This document shows positions 21,701 to 32,541 of a stretch of DNA of 64,000 nucleotides, in pieces. The DNA comes from Durusdinium trenchii (lineage: Eukaryota; Sar; Dinophyceae; Suessiales; Symbiodiniaceae), in assembly GCA_963970005.1 (NCBI GenBank), contig CAXAMN010023317.1, forward strand, positions 286,508-350,507, read 5' to 3'. Position numbers and translations under genes: made by a program. The notes beneath the pieces were generated by a model. The model was not told the origin of the DNA. It searched no databases and saw only the letters and a list, made by a program, of their open reading frames with translations. Each line of letters opens with the position of its first letter. Position 1 is the stretch's first letter.

Positions 21701-23240
21701 CGATGTGTTCCTAAGGGCGCGCCCGCTCGAACACGACGGGTTCCCCACATCGTTCATCAAGCACACACTCCCTCTACACCCAAGAGGATTCGCGCGCTCC
21801 AACGGCTGTGGGGCTGACTGCAGGAAGCAGAAAGACAGCCTCCAGCGCAGCCTTCGGCCAACGGACTCCGAAAAGCCGTGGTGGCGCATCCGTCGCCGCC
21901 CAGACTACCTTCTTGGCATGCGCATAAGTTGCGGTCAGACGACCAGGAAATCTACAAGTGGATCAGCCAAAAGCCTCCGGCGCCAGCGCGCACAGTCTTC
22001 GACGATGAGCTCGATCCGGACGACCAGCGCGCTTCGTGCCCTCATGCAGGAGGCTTTGGTTTGATCTGCCAGTTTTGGCGACGGGTGTGGGACAGAGATC
22101 ATGTCTGAGGCACCTATCTGCGTCACTTTGGACCGCCCGCGGCCGCGGAGGAGTTGTGGCCCCCTCATCTTGATCTCCTCTACAAAGCAGCTCTTGCACA
22201 ATGTCGTCGTTCTGGTGGTGTGGATGGCTGGTCAGGCCGTGAAGTTTGCGCCTTCTCCAAGCCTATGTGGAGGTGCATGGTGCAGTTCTTCCACTGGTGT
22301 GGGCCGAAATGCACATCCCCAAGCCAGGCCAGGCGCAGCCAGCTTCCAAGCTTCGACCCATCAGTTTGATGAGCGCTTGGTGGCGCATGTACACCGGCCC
22401 CAAGCTCAAACACCCGTCCATTCAGACTTGGATCGAGAACTCCGTTCCTGAAGGCCAAGCACTGGCCGGAAGGGGGAAAGAAAAGGGTCGCGACTGCGCC
22501 TCTGCCTTCATGGTCTTCACGGCAATTTTGATCGGCGCCTTAGACTTGACCAAAGCTTTCGACCACATCACTCCGTGTCGCGCAAAAGTGACGTGGTACG
22601 GGTTTTCCGGAGCGCTCTCCGCGGTGTTGAACCTTCATGGGGCAATCAGAAAAGATGGTTGCGATGACATCAAGATGTCTTCCCTCAGGTTCAATGTGTG
22701 ACCACTTCTATCCCCCAGGGAGATGGGCTGAGTCCTCGTGTCATGAACTTGCTTTTGGCCGCCCCCCATGCAGCGGATCCAAAACCAGGAGCCATCCACT
22801 CAACAAGTTGTTTTCTTGGATGGTCGCAGTTGGGGTTCTCCACAACTTCCGTCGTTCGCGCGGGTCCGCACCGACACTCCAACCTTCTCGGTTAAAAAAA
22901 ATGTCAATAAGAGTCAGTTTACTCACAAAACGAAAAAAACCGTGACCTTGTTTTGGAACACGACGAAGCGTCTGCGCACACCGTGGACCATCTCCACGCC
23001 TTATAGGGGCGACTCTGGGCATGGGCAAATGCGCTGCTAAGGAAAGTGACAGAATCACTAATAAGGCTTGGAACTGTGCTCACAAGGTTCGCTCGGCCCC
23101 GGTGCTTCCGGACGATCTTTTCGGCTGGCTCACCCGCGCCCCGAAAGCGCCTCCTGAGTTCGCTGGAAACTCGTGTTCGTGGCGTCGGCTTCGATCGCAA
23201 CGCCACTTCGCCGGCTTTGATAAAGCTGTGTTTTGGCCAC
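21700..23240 (+). pseudogene. LINE reverse transcriptase (frameshifted)
   Basis: A linker (HKLRSDDQEIYKWI, FDDELDPDDQ) leads into GGVDGWSGREVCAFSKPMW, HIPKPGQAQPASKLRPISL, motif A LDLTKAFDHITP, motif B SIPQGDGLSP and motif C FLDGRSW, where the second catalytic Asp is Gly. NKSQFTHK is motif D, and AAKESDRITNKAW belongs to the thumb. The protein is spread over at least five frames, so this copy is inactive. Confidence 0.75.
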
Positions 23241-24514
23241 CAGGACCGTCAGGGGGGGCGGCGGAGTAAACCAAGGTGGATTGGGTAGCAGAAGGCGGAA
23301 GTGGGACGAACTCAAGACGAGCTCATGGGAGACAGGGAACAAGGTGAAAATTCTGGCCGCCAATGGCCCGCACTGGGATTCCAAAAGAGCTTGTGAGGGA
23401 GCTGTGAGATGGGCGATGTGTTCCTGCTTGAGAGCTGTGTCGGTGATGTGGGAGGCGTGTCGTTGCCATCCTCGGAGGGTGTTTGCGTGGTCATGGGGGG
23501 ATGTTGGAGCCGGTGGTGCTGGCTGGCATTGGGTGCAGCGCGGGGCGTCTAGCCCCAGGCTTGTGAGAAAAACCGTGACGTGTTGCAGGCATTGGAGGGA
23601 TGGTAGCTCTGGGTTCTCGATCTGCTGTTGGATCGTGTCAAAAACCTGTGGCATTTTCTGGCGGAGGACGGGTGTGGCGTCCTGCCATGAGGCCCGGTGG
23701 GCTGCTGCTGTGTGAGCATGCGCGCTGCGGAGCCCCAACCCACCTTGTTGCAGGGCGAGGCGGGCTGTGTCGATGGCTGGCCGGGGCAGTTCGTTGTTGG
23801 GCTGTTGCAGCAACCGTGCTAAACATGTGTGCATTGCGTTGTCGTGTTCTGTGGCAAAATGCCTGGTGAGGTCAGGGCGGACCCCGCGCAGGGCGTAGTG
23901 GACGCGGGGCGACGCGCAGTACAAAAGGAGCAGCCAACTGGTTTGGAGGTCTGGGACGTCGGGCAGAGCTTCAAACAATGGTTGTTGTTTTGCCTGAAGT
24001 TGACGGAGCTCTGTTTGGATGTACTTAATGTCAGGACCTTGCGCCCTTGCTGGTGTGGGGGCAGGTTGGCGTCGCCGAGCCAAACCGCAGCCGTGGATGC
24101 AAGGTCTCTGACGTTGGGCGGCTCGGTGCCGGCAGCATTCCAGATTTGTGTTGCCGGCATGGAGGCGTATGCCTGCGTGCAGTGCAAGGCATTGGGCCAA
24201 AGTGTTGTAGAGTTGGCGGATGCGGGCAGGCTGTGCCGTGACGTAAATGTCGTCCAAGAATGTGGCTACGTGCTCGCCTGGTTGGAGGCTGCTGTGGAAT
24301 GCTTGCAGGGCCCGGTGCAAGGCCAACGAAAAGAGCGCTGGCATTAGTGGGTCGCCCTGTTCTCCTCCCTCGGCCTGGTGGATGCGGTGCGTGTGGCCCG
24401 CGTGGTCGGTCCACAAGTATGTGGACGGCTGGCTGTAAAAGAGCCTGGCAAAAGGGAGGACGGCATTGGCGCCTGGGGTGGCTTGCAGCGCAGGCGTTTT
24501 CGATGCTGGCATGA
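23240..24514 (-). pseudogene. Non-LTR reverse transcriptase, 3' part, second family
   Basis: A 460-codon open frame read leftwards shows EGGEQGDPLMPALFSLALH (motif B), VATFLDDIYVTAQ (motif C with both Asp) and a C-terminal region with LQQGGLGLRSA. A pair of compensating frameshifts near 24,160 and 24,020 replaces about 45 residues: the expected NAAGTEPPNVRDLAS is in another frame. Motif A and everything upstream are absent; the truncation point is at 24,514. It sits back-to-back with the plus-strand LINE that ends at 23,240. Confidence 0.75.
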
Positions 24515-24952
24515 CTATATGACATCAGGTCGTCATGAGGCCCCGGCTTCCGGCATGACACCGTATGATCCCGTGCGGCTCCGGAGAGTTCGCGCCCTGG
24601 CATGTCTCACCGGTGATGCTTGCAGTCTCTGCGAATCGTCCGTGTTCCAACATGTGGAACGCACCGCTTTCCCTGGGTCTCGTCCTGTCTTGATGCTGGC
24701 TGGCTACTACCAAATCTGAACGAATTGCTCAACAACAGCGATTGTTTACCCAGTTGTTCAATGGGTTCAGACGCTGCGTCGCAGATGTCCAGGAGTATCA
24801 ACCCCGAATCGCTTTCGAACTTTCCAAGAACTGCAAGTATTGGTCATGGCCCAGCGTACAGAAGTTCATCAGCGACCACAAGCTTCAGCAACGCAACTTC
24901 CCCGGTTGCCAGTTCAATCTTAAAGGTGCGGTAGAACCGGTAGACCTCTAAA
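24490..24952 (+). pseudogene. Retroelement ORF remnant with RCWHDY and CKYWSW motifs
   Basis: The first part (24,490-24,719) carries RCWHDYMTSGRHEAP as at 19,095. The next frame (24,714-24,952) gives FNGFRRCVADVQEYQPRI and FELSKNCKYWSWPSVQKF. To me this recalls a conserved block seen in dinoflagellate retroelement polyproteins (FELS..C.YW..P.V..F), but I cannot name the domain. The adjoining minus-strand RT interrupts it on the left. Confidence 0.35.
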
Positions 24953-26300
24953 GAGGGGTTGGAAAACTGCGAGAAAACTGCGTCAGATGTGCCGCAGTTG
25001 CGCGCTTGATGATCTCTCACTTGCGATGGAAGCCATGAACATGAGCAGTCTAGGGGTACACCTCTAAAACTTGCCGCCAGGCTAATTGGCAGTAGTGGAG
25101 CCAGTGGTCAATGGCATTGGCACCTTGTTGACACAGGACGCAAGAGGGAACATCTGCCGAAGTGATGTGCCCAGGGTGTGGTGCAAATTTGCTCAGGTGC
25201 TCAGCTTGCAATATCAACGTTGTGGGTGGTTTCGCGAGGATTCTGCCGGGGGCACGGGAACCCGGAAGACCGCCAGCTCAATAGGGCAACAGCTCCTGGA
25301 TACCTTGCTGATCGATACGGACACACACTTCAGGACACCTATGCCCCAAGCCGCTCATGGACACCTGCCAACACCACCAAGAACGAAAACGCAGGTTGAT
25401 TTCGGCATCGGCGTCAAGTTGGCAAACATCCTCGAGTTTGCAAAGCTGATGTACGTCGACGTCGGCGTCGCCCATTGCAGACCGATTCCCGGATGAAAAC
25501 TGGGTAGTGACCTGGGTCGTGAGCTGTACAGCATCGATGAATTTGTTGCCCTTAGCGGCCTTAGCGAACGTCGGCAAGAGCGTGGCAAGAGCACAAAGCT
25601 CCTTACCTCCACTGGAATCACCGAACCGCAGAGCCGCTGGGATTTGAACACAGCTATGGCCAATTCGCTCAACACTGCACTGAAACTGATTGAGAACAAC
25701 GAAGGCATCCGAACGAAATGATGCTGCCAAAGGCCGGGGAAAGAGCAAGCAGAAAGCATCATCAGCAGCGCCAGCAACCCCGCCAAAGGCTGCGCCTGTT
25801 CAGCAGGCTGCCCCGTTCTGGGAGCCTGAGCAGGAGAGTTCACCATCAGCCAATGTGAACCGATTGCCCACGTTCGATGTCAGGCAAATGCCGACGGCGA
25901 AGCTGCCGCCTGCCATGCCTTCCAGCTCAGTGAACGCACCGCCTAAAGCGCCTCCAAAGGCAAAAGCGAAATCCGTGCGCGATGCTCATGAAGGGGCCTT
26001 GCGCACAGCTCACCCTGCTGCCCGTGGTCCAGCAAATGGAGATCGATGGGGCAGGTACACGGACCACAACGGTGAGTGGGGTGCAAAGCGTTGCTAGTGC
26101 CTCCAATGAGAGTGCCGCGCTAGCAGCAATGCGAAGTCCATCTGCCCTAGCTGCTAATTCACGCGGCGCCAGTGAAAGCAGCGGGGGGTGTTGAAATACA
26201 TCACCTAATGCTAGGGTTTTACGTGTGGTGCCGAATTGCAGCATTGCAGCTCAAAGGTGAAAAAGGACCACTTACCAGTTGCTAGCTTGACGCATTTGAC
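24953..26300 (+). other. Possible retroelement or host remnant with zinc ribbon and Pro/Ala/Lys-rich region
   Basis: At 25,170-25,230 one frame reads VMCPGCGANLLRCSACNINV, a C-x2-C...C-x2-C zinc-ribbon pattern. At 25,690-26,097 an open frame encodes a Lys/Pro/Ala-rich chain (GKSKQKASSAAPATPPKAAP). No enzyme motif was seen. The zinc pattern suggests a nucleic-acid binding remnant, but the two pieces may not belong together. Confidence 0.3.
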
Positions 26301-26479
26301 CTAATTTTACTGGCTGAGCTTGAAAATGCAGCGCCAAAAGGGCGGAGGGAGAGACCAGGCCAATCTTCAAAGCTGCCACGGAATAGTGGGGAAACGCGAC
26401 CATGTTTTATGAACATGTTTTTAAGTTTAGCTGGTTTTTGCTCACGCCCCCCTAACGGCCCCGGAGGATTTCCACGTTT

Positions 26480-26690
26480 TCACCATCAACCAAGTTGATA
26501 CTACGCTGGGGTCTGTTAACGTTCGCTTGCACTTGCAAACCAAGTTGATGCTACGGTGGGGATGGGGTGGGGATGGGGTGGGGTCTGTTAACGTTCGCTT
26601 GCACTTGCAAACCAAGTTCATACTACGTTGGGGATGGGGGGGGGGTGTTAACGTTCGCTTTCACTAGCAAACCAAGTTGATATTCCCAGT
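26480..26690. repeat. Minisatellite of about 60-75 bp units
   Basis: Three to four tandem copies of a unit holding GTTAACGTTCGCTTGCACT, then GCAAACCAAGTTGAT, CTACG and a G-rich stretch (TGGGGATGGGG) of variable length. Length variation is confined to the G-rich part. The units are otherwise well conserved. Confidence 0.85.
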
Positions 26691-26738
26691 GGTGGTTAAG
26701 CAAGGTCTGACCCCTGATAACCCATCATTTAAATAAGA

Positions 26739-26954
26739 ATGAATGCACCAACTGCGGTGAAGCATGGTGCCCAATGTATTGACCACAAATGGTCATCCCT
26801 GAAGAAGTTTATCCCGAAAGAGTTGGCGTCCAAGCGATCCAATGGCGGGTGGAATGCACAGATCCAAGAATATATGTATAGCTTTGTGTGGCGCTGTAAT
26901 ACACCGTCTAAGCACCAACTGCAGAAGTTGGGTCAGATGGCACAGAAGGAGTAG
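26739..26954 (+). pseudogene. Possible transposase C-terminal fragment (ISXO2-like)
   Basis: A 71-codon frame ends at a TAG. It reads HKWSSLKKFIPKEL, then YMYSFVWRC, similar in arrangement to the end of ISXO2/IS1595-type transposases (H..W..LK......L....Y...F.WR). The catalytic residues would lie upstream and are not visible. It could equally be a host exon. Confidence 0.25.
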
Positions 26955-27530
26955 AACGCGTGAAAAGGAGTGGCACGCCTGAGGGAGTGGAAGTGTGTTA
27001 ATAAAGGTTTCATGAAAAAAAACGATTAAAGATCCGTTCCTTTTTACTTCCGGGTCCCCGAACGCACTGTCATTTTAGAATAGGGTTACGATTTGAGAGG
27101 CGTTTTGTGTGTAAAAACACATTCAAAATGACATTGACCTAAAAAATGCACCACCATAAAGTGCCAGAGGGGTTGTGAAAAAACGACTCGAAGATGCATG
27201 TGAGAACGCGCAAATCGCGCGGGGCCGTTGCAGCGGGCGTGACCTTGTTTTTTGGCAGGCGTAGTTATTCACAGCACCTGCTGATGAGTGCAAGTTTTAG
27301 CTGCTGTAGTTTCAGCAAACTATAGTTTCAACAAACGGTAGTTTCAGCAAATGAAGGGCGACAACACATTTTGTTTCCCGGCCCTCCGCCCACTCGGCCC
27401 CCTTTTCCTCTTCAGTTTCTTCTTTGTTTTCCCCTGTTTTTTCTTCATGCTTCTCCTCAACCTCCAAACCTGTGTCAATTGAGCTCCGCCAGCTTCCAGC
27501 ACGAGGCGGAGACGATTGACAGGTAAACAG
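26955..27530. other. No gene seen
   Basis: AT-rich and low-complexity stretches. Near 27,300-27,350 a short unit GTAGTTTCAGCAAA is repeated two to three times. Minus-strand open frames rich in Glu/Lys arise from the CT-rich stretch at 27,400-27,470. Confidence 0.5.
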
Positions 27531-28060
27531 TCCAGCGCACTCCCCATCCCTGAAAGAGGCCATTGGAAGTGTAATTTGTGCGGATACAGCACTTCCGCGC
27601 GCGCCAGAGGTAGTTGGAGCAGCAAGCAAGAATCGCATCAATGCAGCCCACCGGTGAAAAACATAAAATCTCGGATCTCGGTGCATCTATTTTTTGTATT
27701 TTTTTGTGCCCTGTGCAACAATTTCCATCAACATCGCGCCACTGTGTTCCAAGTGTGGCAAAGGGTTGCCCTGGCTGGCCGTGTCCGAATTGGAACGTAG
27801 CCGCGACGCCGACCTTCAAACACGGGCACCCAAAGTCACCGCGCGGGACAACTTCGCAGTGGCATACGTGGTGCCACCAAAGATCATTTGCAGTTTCGGG
27901 TCTATGCGCGAAAGAAACCGCGTTTGTGTAACCCGGCTTGGCGCCAAGAGCCTGTTGATAAAGCACGTAAGCAGGGCCATGATTTCCTAAGTTTCGTCAA
28001 TGCTGACTCCTTGTTCAAATTGCCGCTGCTGATTTGTTATTATGTCTACCCCTGCAACGC
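27530..28060 (+). pseudogene. Cys/His retroelement module, copy 2
   Basis: The frames give ERGHWKCNLCGYSTSARARG (a C-x2-C finger start), then LCSKCGKGLPWLAVSELERS, RSRDADLQ and CNPAWRQEPVDKARKQGHDF. The last matches NPAWRQERPDKAQKQGHDL at 17,200. Two finger-like Cys pairs followed by this signature suggest a retroelement ORF that binds nucleic acid. Frameshifts break it. Confidence 0.4.
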
Positions 28061-28342
28061 TTGGTTCAACAAAAACCTGCAGGAGCGTTTGCAGAACGAA
28101 AGGATGTTCACATCGCATGCACATGTTTCAATAAAACAAATCAAATCATGGCAGGACAGATGTTGGCTGATGTTGGATGTTGATGATGGGGAGGAGGTGG
28201 CCAAAGTTCAAAAAAGTCAACATCCAACATCTGCCAACATTTGTCCTGCCATGATTTGATTTGTTGAATTAAAACGTGTGCATGTGATGTGAACATCCTT
28301 TCGTCCTGCAGTCGCTCCTGCAGGTTTTTGTTGGCCCAAGCG
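28058..28342. repeat. Large perfect-type inverted repeat (fold-back)
   Basis: Left arm 28,058-28,183 and right arm 28,217-28,342 are about 125 bp each and roughly 88-90% complementary, with a loop of about 33 nt. The arms begin CGCTTGG..CAACAAAAACC and end at TGTTGGATGTTGA. The left arm continues the open frame of the upstream Cys/His module (WFNKNLQERLQNERMF), so the right arm is an inverted copy of a piece of that ORF. Confidence 0.85.
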
Positions 28343-28789
28343 TCGCACGGCTAGGCATAGTAGCAGTAAAAGCAAGAGAAGGTAAAACAAAAAATTCGAC
28401 AGAAGGAGTTATCAACTTCGTTGAGGGACCTCTTCTTTTTATGAGCTCTTCGTTCGCGCAGCGAAAAGAGGACACCCAAAAGAACTCCTCCAAGATGCAA
28501 TGGGGAGTCTCATTGCCCCACACGGGGTTTGCTCGAACATCGGGTGCGCAAGCTCGATCTTTCGAATCTCTGCTCATGTCACAAGGGGGGAGGATCATCG
28601 CAGTCCCCTTCCCTAAGTTAAGGATGGACTCACCCCCCTTTACTTCATTTCTCCTGCAAGGCTTGTAAAGGTTCCATCAATCCTGCAACGGGTACCACAA
28701 CTCTCAGCGAAGGATCTAATCCCTCAAAGTCGCCTTTAGATGGTCCATCGGCCACGTTTGAGACTGATGGCACCCTATCAAACCACATG

Positions 28790-29165
28790 TTCACACCAGA
28801 TCAAAGTTCCCACTCCTCCAGGTGTTCCAAAAGCGAGCGGATACCATCTGACGAAGCTTTCCGAGAGATCAACACACTTTGGGCAGCTTCATTGTCAACA
28901 AACCCGCAGATCTCAGAAGTCATGTCAACAACGGCCTCGGGGATCAAAGGGGTTGCACCAACGACAAATGCCAAGGTCTCAGCCTCAAAAATGGCATTCG
29001 CTTTCCCTTCTGGGTTAAGGTGTTGGTGCTCGTGGTTGTCAGGGACTCTCCAAACCAAGCGATCAACTTTCTTTGGCCACCCAACAAGACTCCCTCTAAT
29101 CCTACCACTCCATCTTCAAAGCAAGCATCAGTGAAGAAGCGTGTTCATGCAGCCCGGACACCGCT
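28790..29165 (-). pseudogene. RNase H domain of the minus-strand retroelement
   Basis: Two frames join: FFTDACFEDGVVGLEGVLLG with RKLIAWFGESL (first catalytic Asp in FTDA), then after a frameshift NPEGKANAIFEAETLAFVVG (catalytic Glu) and CGFVDNEAAQSVLISRK (second Asp in VDNEAA). The order D, E, D is that of RNase H. The following VPSKSN-type tail is missing. Confidence 0.6.
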
Positions 29166-29699
29166 CTATTCGGGCCATGAAGGACACGCTCAACCATAAA
29201 CTCCAGAGAACGAACAAGTTCAGGATCCAAAGGACCCTCGACCAGCTTGCTCGGGAAGCCAACGGATCACGTTCAGGTGTTTCAGTGCAGGCTTACCAAA
29301 AATCTGAGACTCTGCAAACTGCAACCTACCCTGGACTACCCGAAGCTCCCCAGGACGTGCACTGCGGCACGAAATTCTGGGAAGATAGTTCCTGCTTTCG
29401 TGCCTCTGTATTTGATACCCGGATCACACCTAAATGATACTCACTCAAGCCAGCTGCGCCGCCAAGACCTTTGCGATGAGCCCGAAGTTTTCTCCCTTCT
29501 CCCCGGAATTTACCACCCAAACACTTCAAAGAAAACATCCAAGATCAAGCTGATGTGGAGTCCTTCTTCTGGGTTGGACACAGAAATAAATTTGGAGCAA
29601 AACACACCCAAACCACCAGATGGCGAGCGAGGTTCAACAAAAACCAATCACCGCTACCCTGGCCCCGAGGGGCAAGACAAGATCTTTACGCAGATGTAA

Positions 29700-29990
29700 G
29701 ACTCATTCAGAGCTTCGGCTAATAGTGGCAAGTTCTTGTGAGCTTTACGCAAGTCAATGGTCTTAGCACACATCCGAAGGCGGTCGACCATCCAGCCGGA
29801 GAACCAAAGAAACCACTATAGTGTCCACCCCCATGGGAGCGATCGTCCTTTCACAGCTGTTGGTCATATGAACCGAAAATTCGGACAAGTCATCTATAGG
29901 CCTCACCTTAGTAGATGCTGTCCCCTCCGAGTCAACATTTCGTTGCACAACCGAACCGTCGCCGACTAACCACAGCATTGTGTTGAACTG
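29700..29990 (-). pseudogene. Reverse transcriptase N-terminal segment (RPIDDLSE type)
   Basis: The frame reads VRPIDDLSEFSVHMTNSCER, then GVDTIVVSLVL and, after the Cys-Ala-Lys, TIDLRKAHKNLPLLAEALNE. This matches the R.IDDLS / T.DL..AYKQLPL pattern of the first RT motifs in this group; the Asp of motif A is present in DLRKAH, but Tyr is His. The region downstream that should hold the YxDD motif is not recognisable. Confidence 0.5.
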
Positions 29991-30421
29991 AGTCTAAAGA
30001 AAAAGGTCCTACCATCCAGCCACGATCGACCTCATTGAGCGTAACTGAATTCAGTTTTTCTTCTTCAAGATCTGAGTTGCCTGGTCGGTCGGCCGCCCCC
30101 AGTCTGGTGGTGCCACCGATACCCTGGACCTCTTCCAGGGTGAGGGTGGCAAACGAGGGTTTCAAGGGCAAGGTTGGATGTGCGGGGATAGGTCCCACCA
30201 GGTCAAATTCAAATCCCTAACAACTTTTGACAAACCCAGGGTCAGGATCCTCTGGTGGTAGCATCTCCTCGAACACCTTGATGCCTTGATGCGTTTGTTT
30301 TCCGAAATGGTCATGGGCATCCATCCCCTTCTTGAGCTCCCGTTCTTTGTCCTTCAACGAAGCATCCATTTATGCGTTTAAGCAGTCCTGCCTCTGGCCA
30401 CTTCATGCGAGGGCTTTGTTC

Positions 30422-30808
30422 TTAGCGACCTAATTGTTTTCTCCGATCTAAGGAATGTTTTGGATGTCCTAAACGAACTGCCTCCATCAGGAATTCACAC
30501 GGACTCCAAGAGATTCCTAATTTTGCGATGCTTGGGTGCTTGCCGTTCAAAGAGGAGCACGAAGAAGTCTGGAATTCACTGGAAGTATAAGGTTGCACCT
30601 GCCACGTTGGTGGGACTACAACAGCGGAAGTGAGTTTCTGTGGCAACTTAGGGAACATGCCTTGCAGGTGACTCGGTGGACGGATTTGAACTCGGCAACA
30701 AGTTCGATCTTCTTGTCGCGGGGCTGGTGGCCAGTGGCGGCGGCCGCCACCCGCATTGGGGGTTGCAGTTGTCCTCGGCCAACGAACGTGGGCGGAGTTC
30801 AGCCCCAC
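30422..30808 (-). pseudogene. Conserved linker block of the minus-strand retroelement
   Basis: It ends in KLGISWSPCEFLMEAVRLGH followed by P, the G.....EF...A..LGHP pattern that sits between the methyltransferase-like module and the RT in related dinoflagellate polyproteins. The rest of the 128-codon frame shows no motif. Confidence 0.35.
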
Positions 30809-30929
30809 ATTTAGCCAAAAGATCTAGGACCTATGAAGACTTGGGCCCAAGCGGAGCATAAAGCCGTAGGGTATTCAACTTCCATGTGAGTGGACCACTG
30901 GCCACTGGAGTGTAGGCCCCAAGGTTCAT

Positions 30930-31517
30930 GCTCGTGAGAGAGAAGGTGGCTGGACCAATCTAGTGTTTTTATGGCGAGTGGATCCGTACATGCAATGATG
31001 GAAGGTGACATGAGTCAAACGGGGATTTGTCATAGAGATTTCCGCGTTGAGGTAGGTCATGGTCGGCCAAGGACCGATCGGGATTTTCGATAGTGCACGC
31101 AATGCCGGAACGACAGGCGAAGGCCATGATCTCACTTGCAAGGCGGGGAAAGGGACCGTGATGATCCTCACGGCCATAACGCAGCTCATGGAGAGGGATA
31201 GACATCCTGATCCAACTGGCGAGAACATCTGAGAGAACGTGCTCACAGACCAGTTGGCAGCCATGCACATGCCTCCGCCTGCACCACGGCCTTCCATTCT
31301 GGGAGAGCCGTACACCCTTGCCATTTCCGGAAGCGTGACACCTGTCATGCTTCCACTTCTGCTGAGGCGTATGCGCGACTGTACTTTCCCTTTCTGCACG
31401 CACCTGTGCCAGCTTGTCGTGGCTGGCCTCTGTCGGTCCATGCGAACAGGTGCTGTCCCCGCCAACAAGGCAAAGGTCATTCGCCATCGAACCTCTTTGC
31501 AGCCCATCTGCGCTCAT
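30930..31517 (-). pseudogene. Methyltransferase-like module of the minus-strand retroelement
   Basis: One frame holds EIMAFACRSGIACTIENPDR and another FHHCMYGSTRHKNTRLVQ. In dinoflagellate polyproteins I know this as the IENP ... H.C.YG..R.K.T.L block, reminiscent of the ENV/ENP motif of cytosine-5 methyltransferases. The PPC-type Cys motif expected upstream is not clear here. Assignment is by resemblance only. Confidence 0.4.
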
Positions 31518-31520
31518 CTC

Positions 31521-32541
31521 CTGCGGAATTCTTCCCGCCCACCATGCTCCAGCCTAGATGGCCGCAACAAGTAAAGCATGCCATACCTGACCCAATTGTG
31601 TACATTCACACGCATATTGACACGGGTGTCACAGTAATTACGACCGGTGCACCACAGCGGCTGGTGAACGTTACCGCGCCTATGGATGTAAACAAGTTGC
31701 CAATCGACAACTGCAGGGTTGTGAAATGAAATTCACTGGCCCATTCTAAGGTCCAGAGCAATTGGAGTAATGGTGTGTGAATTAATGATTACACTGCGGA
31801 TGTTGTAACTAACCAGGCGCGCGTCACGTTCCCACGGTGGTTAAGAACCAGTTGTAATTGTGCAAGCAGGCGCGCAGGAGTCTATCACCAAAATCCTGAT
31901 TTGCGCTTGCAATATGGAGCATGTGGCAACCTGACATGGCGTAGGTGCCGCCTTGCACATTGAAGCACATTGTGCGAGAGAGAGAGAATCTTGTAATGCT
32001 TTGCATATCCAGAATTTGGTGCGCAGCTGTGATGGTTCACAATGGCGAGTGGGCTGGACAGGTTTTTGAGCAAGCGTTCAGTTATCAAAGCACTGTCACA
32101 CAGGCAGCGGAGTCACAGATGACATCGTGATTTGCGGTGGCCACAATTCTTCCAAAGCGCGCCACTTTTAGGTCTAAGCCAACATTGTATGCAGGGACGG
32201 CCGTGTGAGCAGGCTGGCGGGGGCAAGGTGCAGCAGTTTTGGGATGTGAGACAATGATAGGACGCAACGGAACTATATACAACAGATTCTTTTTGGAAAG
32301 ACGATTGACTTCAGGTTCTAGGATGTTCTCCAACAGTGCCCAAGTTGTATAGGCGCCAGTCAAAAGGACATTTATAATGGACATGGAGTGCGAGCATTTT
32401 TGAATCGGGACATGTACAACACGTGCACTCTCAACAAGAGTGGGGTGTTGGGAACCATATTTCACTTACGCGTGTCATGTCCTTGTAGCTTTTGGGCTGG
32501 ATTCATTCGAAGATGCCAAAAGTGCCCCAAGTTTGCGCAGC
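31521..32541. other. Unassigned interval before the channel gene
   Basis: A minus-strand frame at 32,465-32,085 (126 codons, with LDLKVARFGRIVATANHDVI) and one at 32,006-31,824 look protein-like, but no family was recognised. They may be an upstream part of the decayed minus-strand retroelement. Confidence 0.3.

Larger units (their letters stand above)
19700..23240 (+). mobile_element. Decayed LINE with duplicated endonuclease segment and dead RT
   Basis: From left to right: an ORF2-like start with GIHPQPGPR (the GDIHPNPGP-type motif found before LINE endonucleases), the C-terminal half of an EEP endonuclease, a gag-like piece, a second copy of the start plus endonuclease, a linker, then RT with motifs A (LDLTKAFDHITP), B (SIPQGDGLSP), C (VVFLDGRSW) and D (NKSQFTHK), and the thumb to about 23,235. 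Many frameshifts. It abuts an oppositely oriented LINE RT at 23,240. Confidence 0.7.
28350..31520 (-). mobile_element. Decayed retroelement: methyltransferase-like, RT and RNase H modules (DIRS-like order)
   Basis: Read leftwards, recognisable segments follow in this order: an IENP-containing module (31,517-30,930), a GHP block (30,808-30,422), RT start RPIDDLSE with DLRKAHKNLPL (29,978-29,720) and RNase H (29,160-28,801). DIRS-type elements are known to carry MTase, RT and RNase H together. I did not find a tyrosine recombinase or terminal repeats. Every module is frameshifted, so it is an old copy. Confidence 0.55.

Noticed and set aside
26480-26690. CRISPR-like array
   Set aside because: Eukaryotic context; units are tandem without unique spacers and no cas genes are present.
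27475-27966. 163-codon minus-strand open frame
   Set aside because: Antisense to the Cys/His module, whose plus-strand motifs are matched by a second copy.
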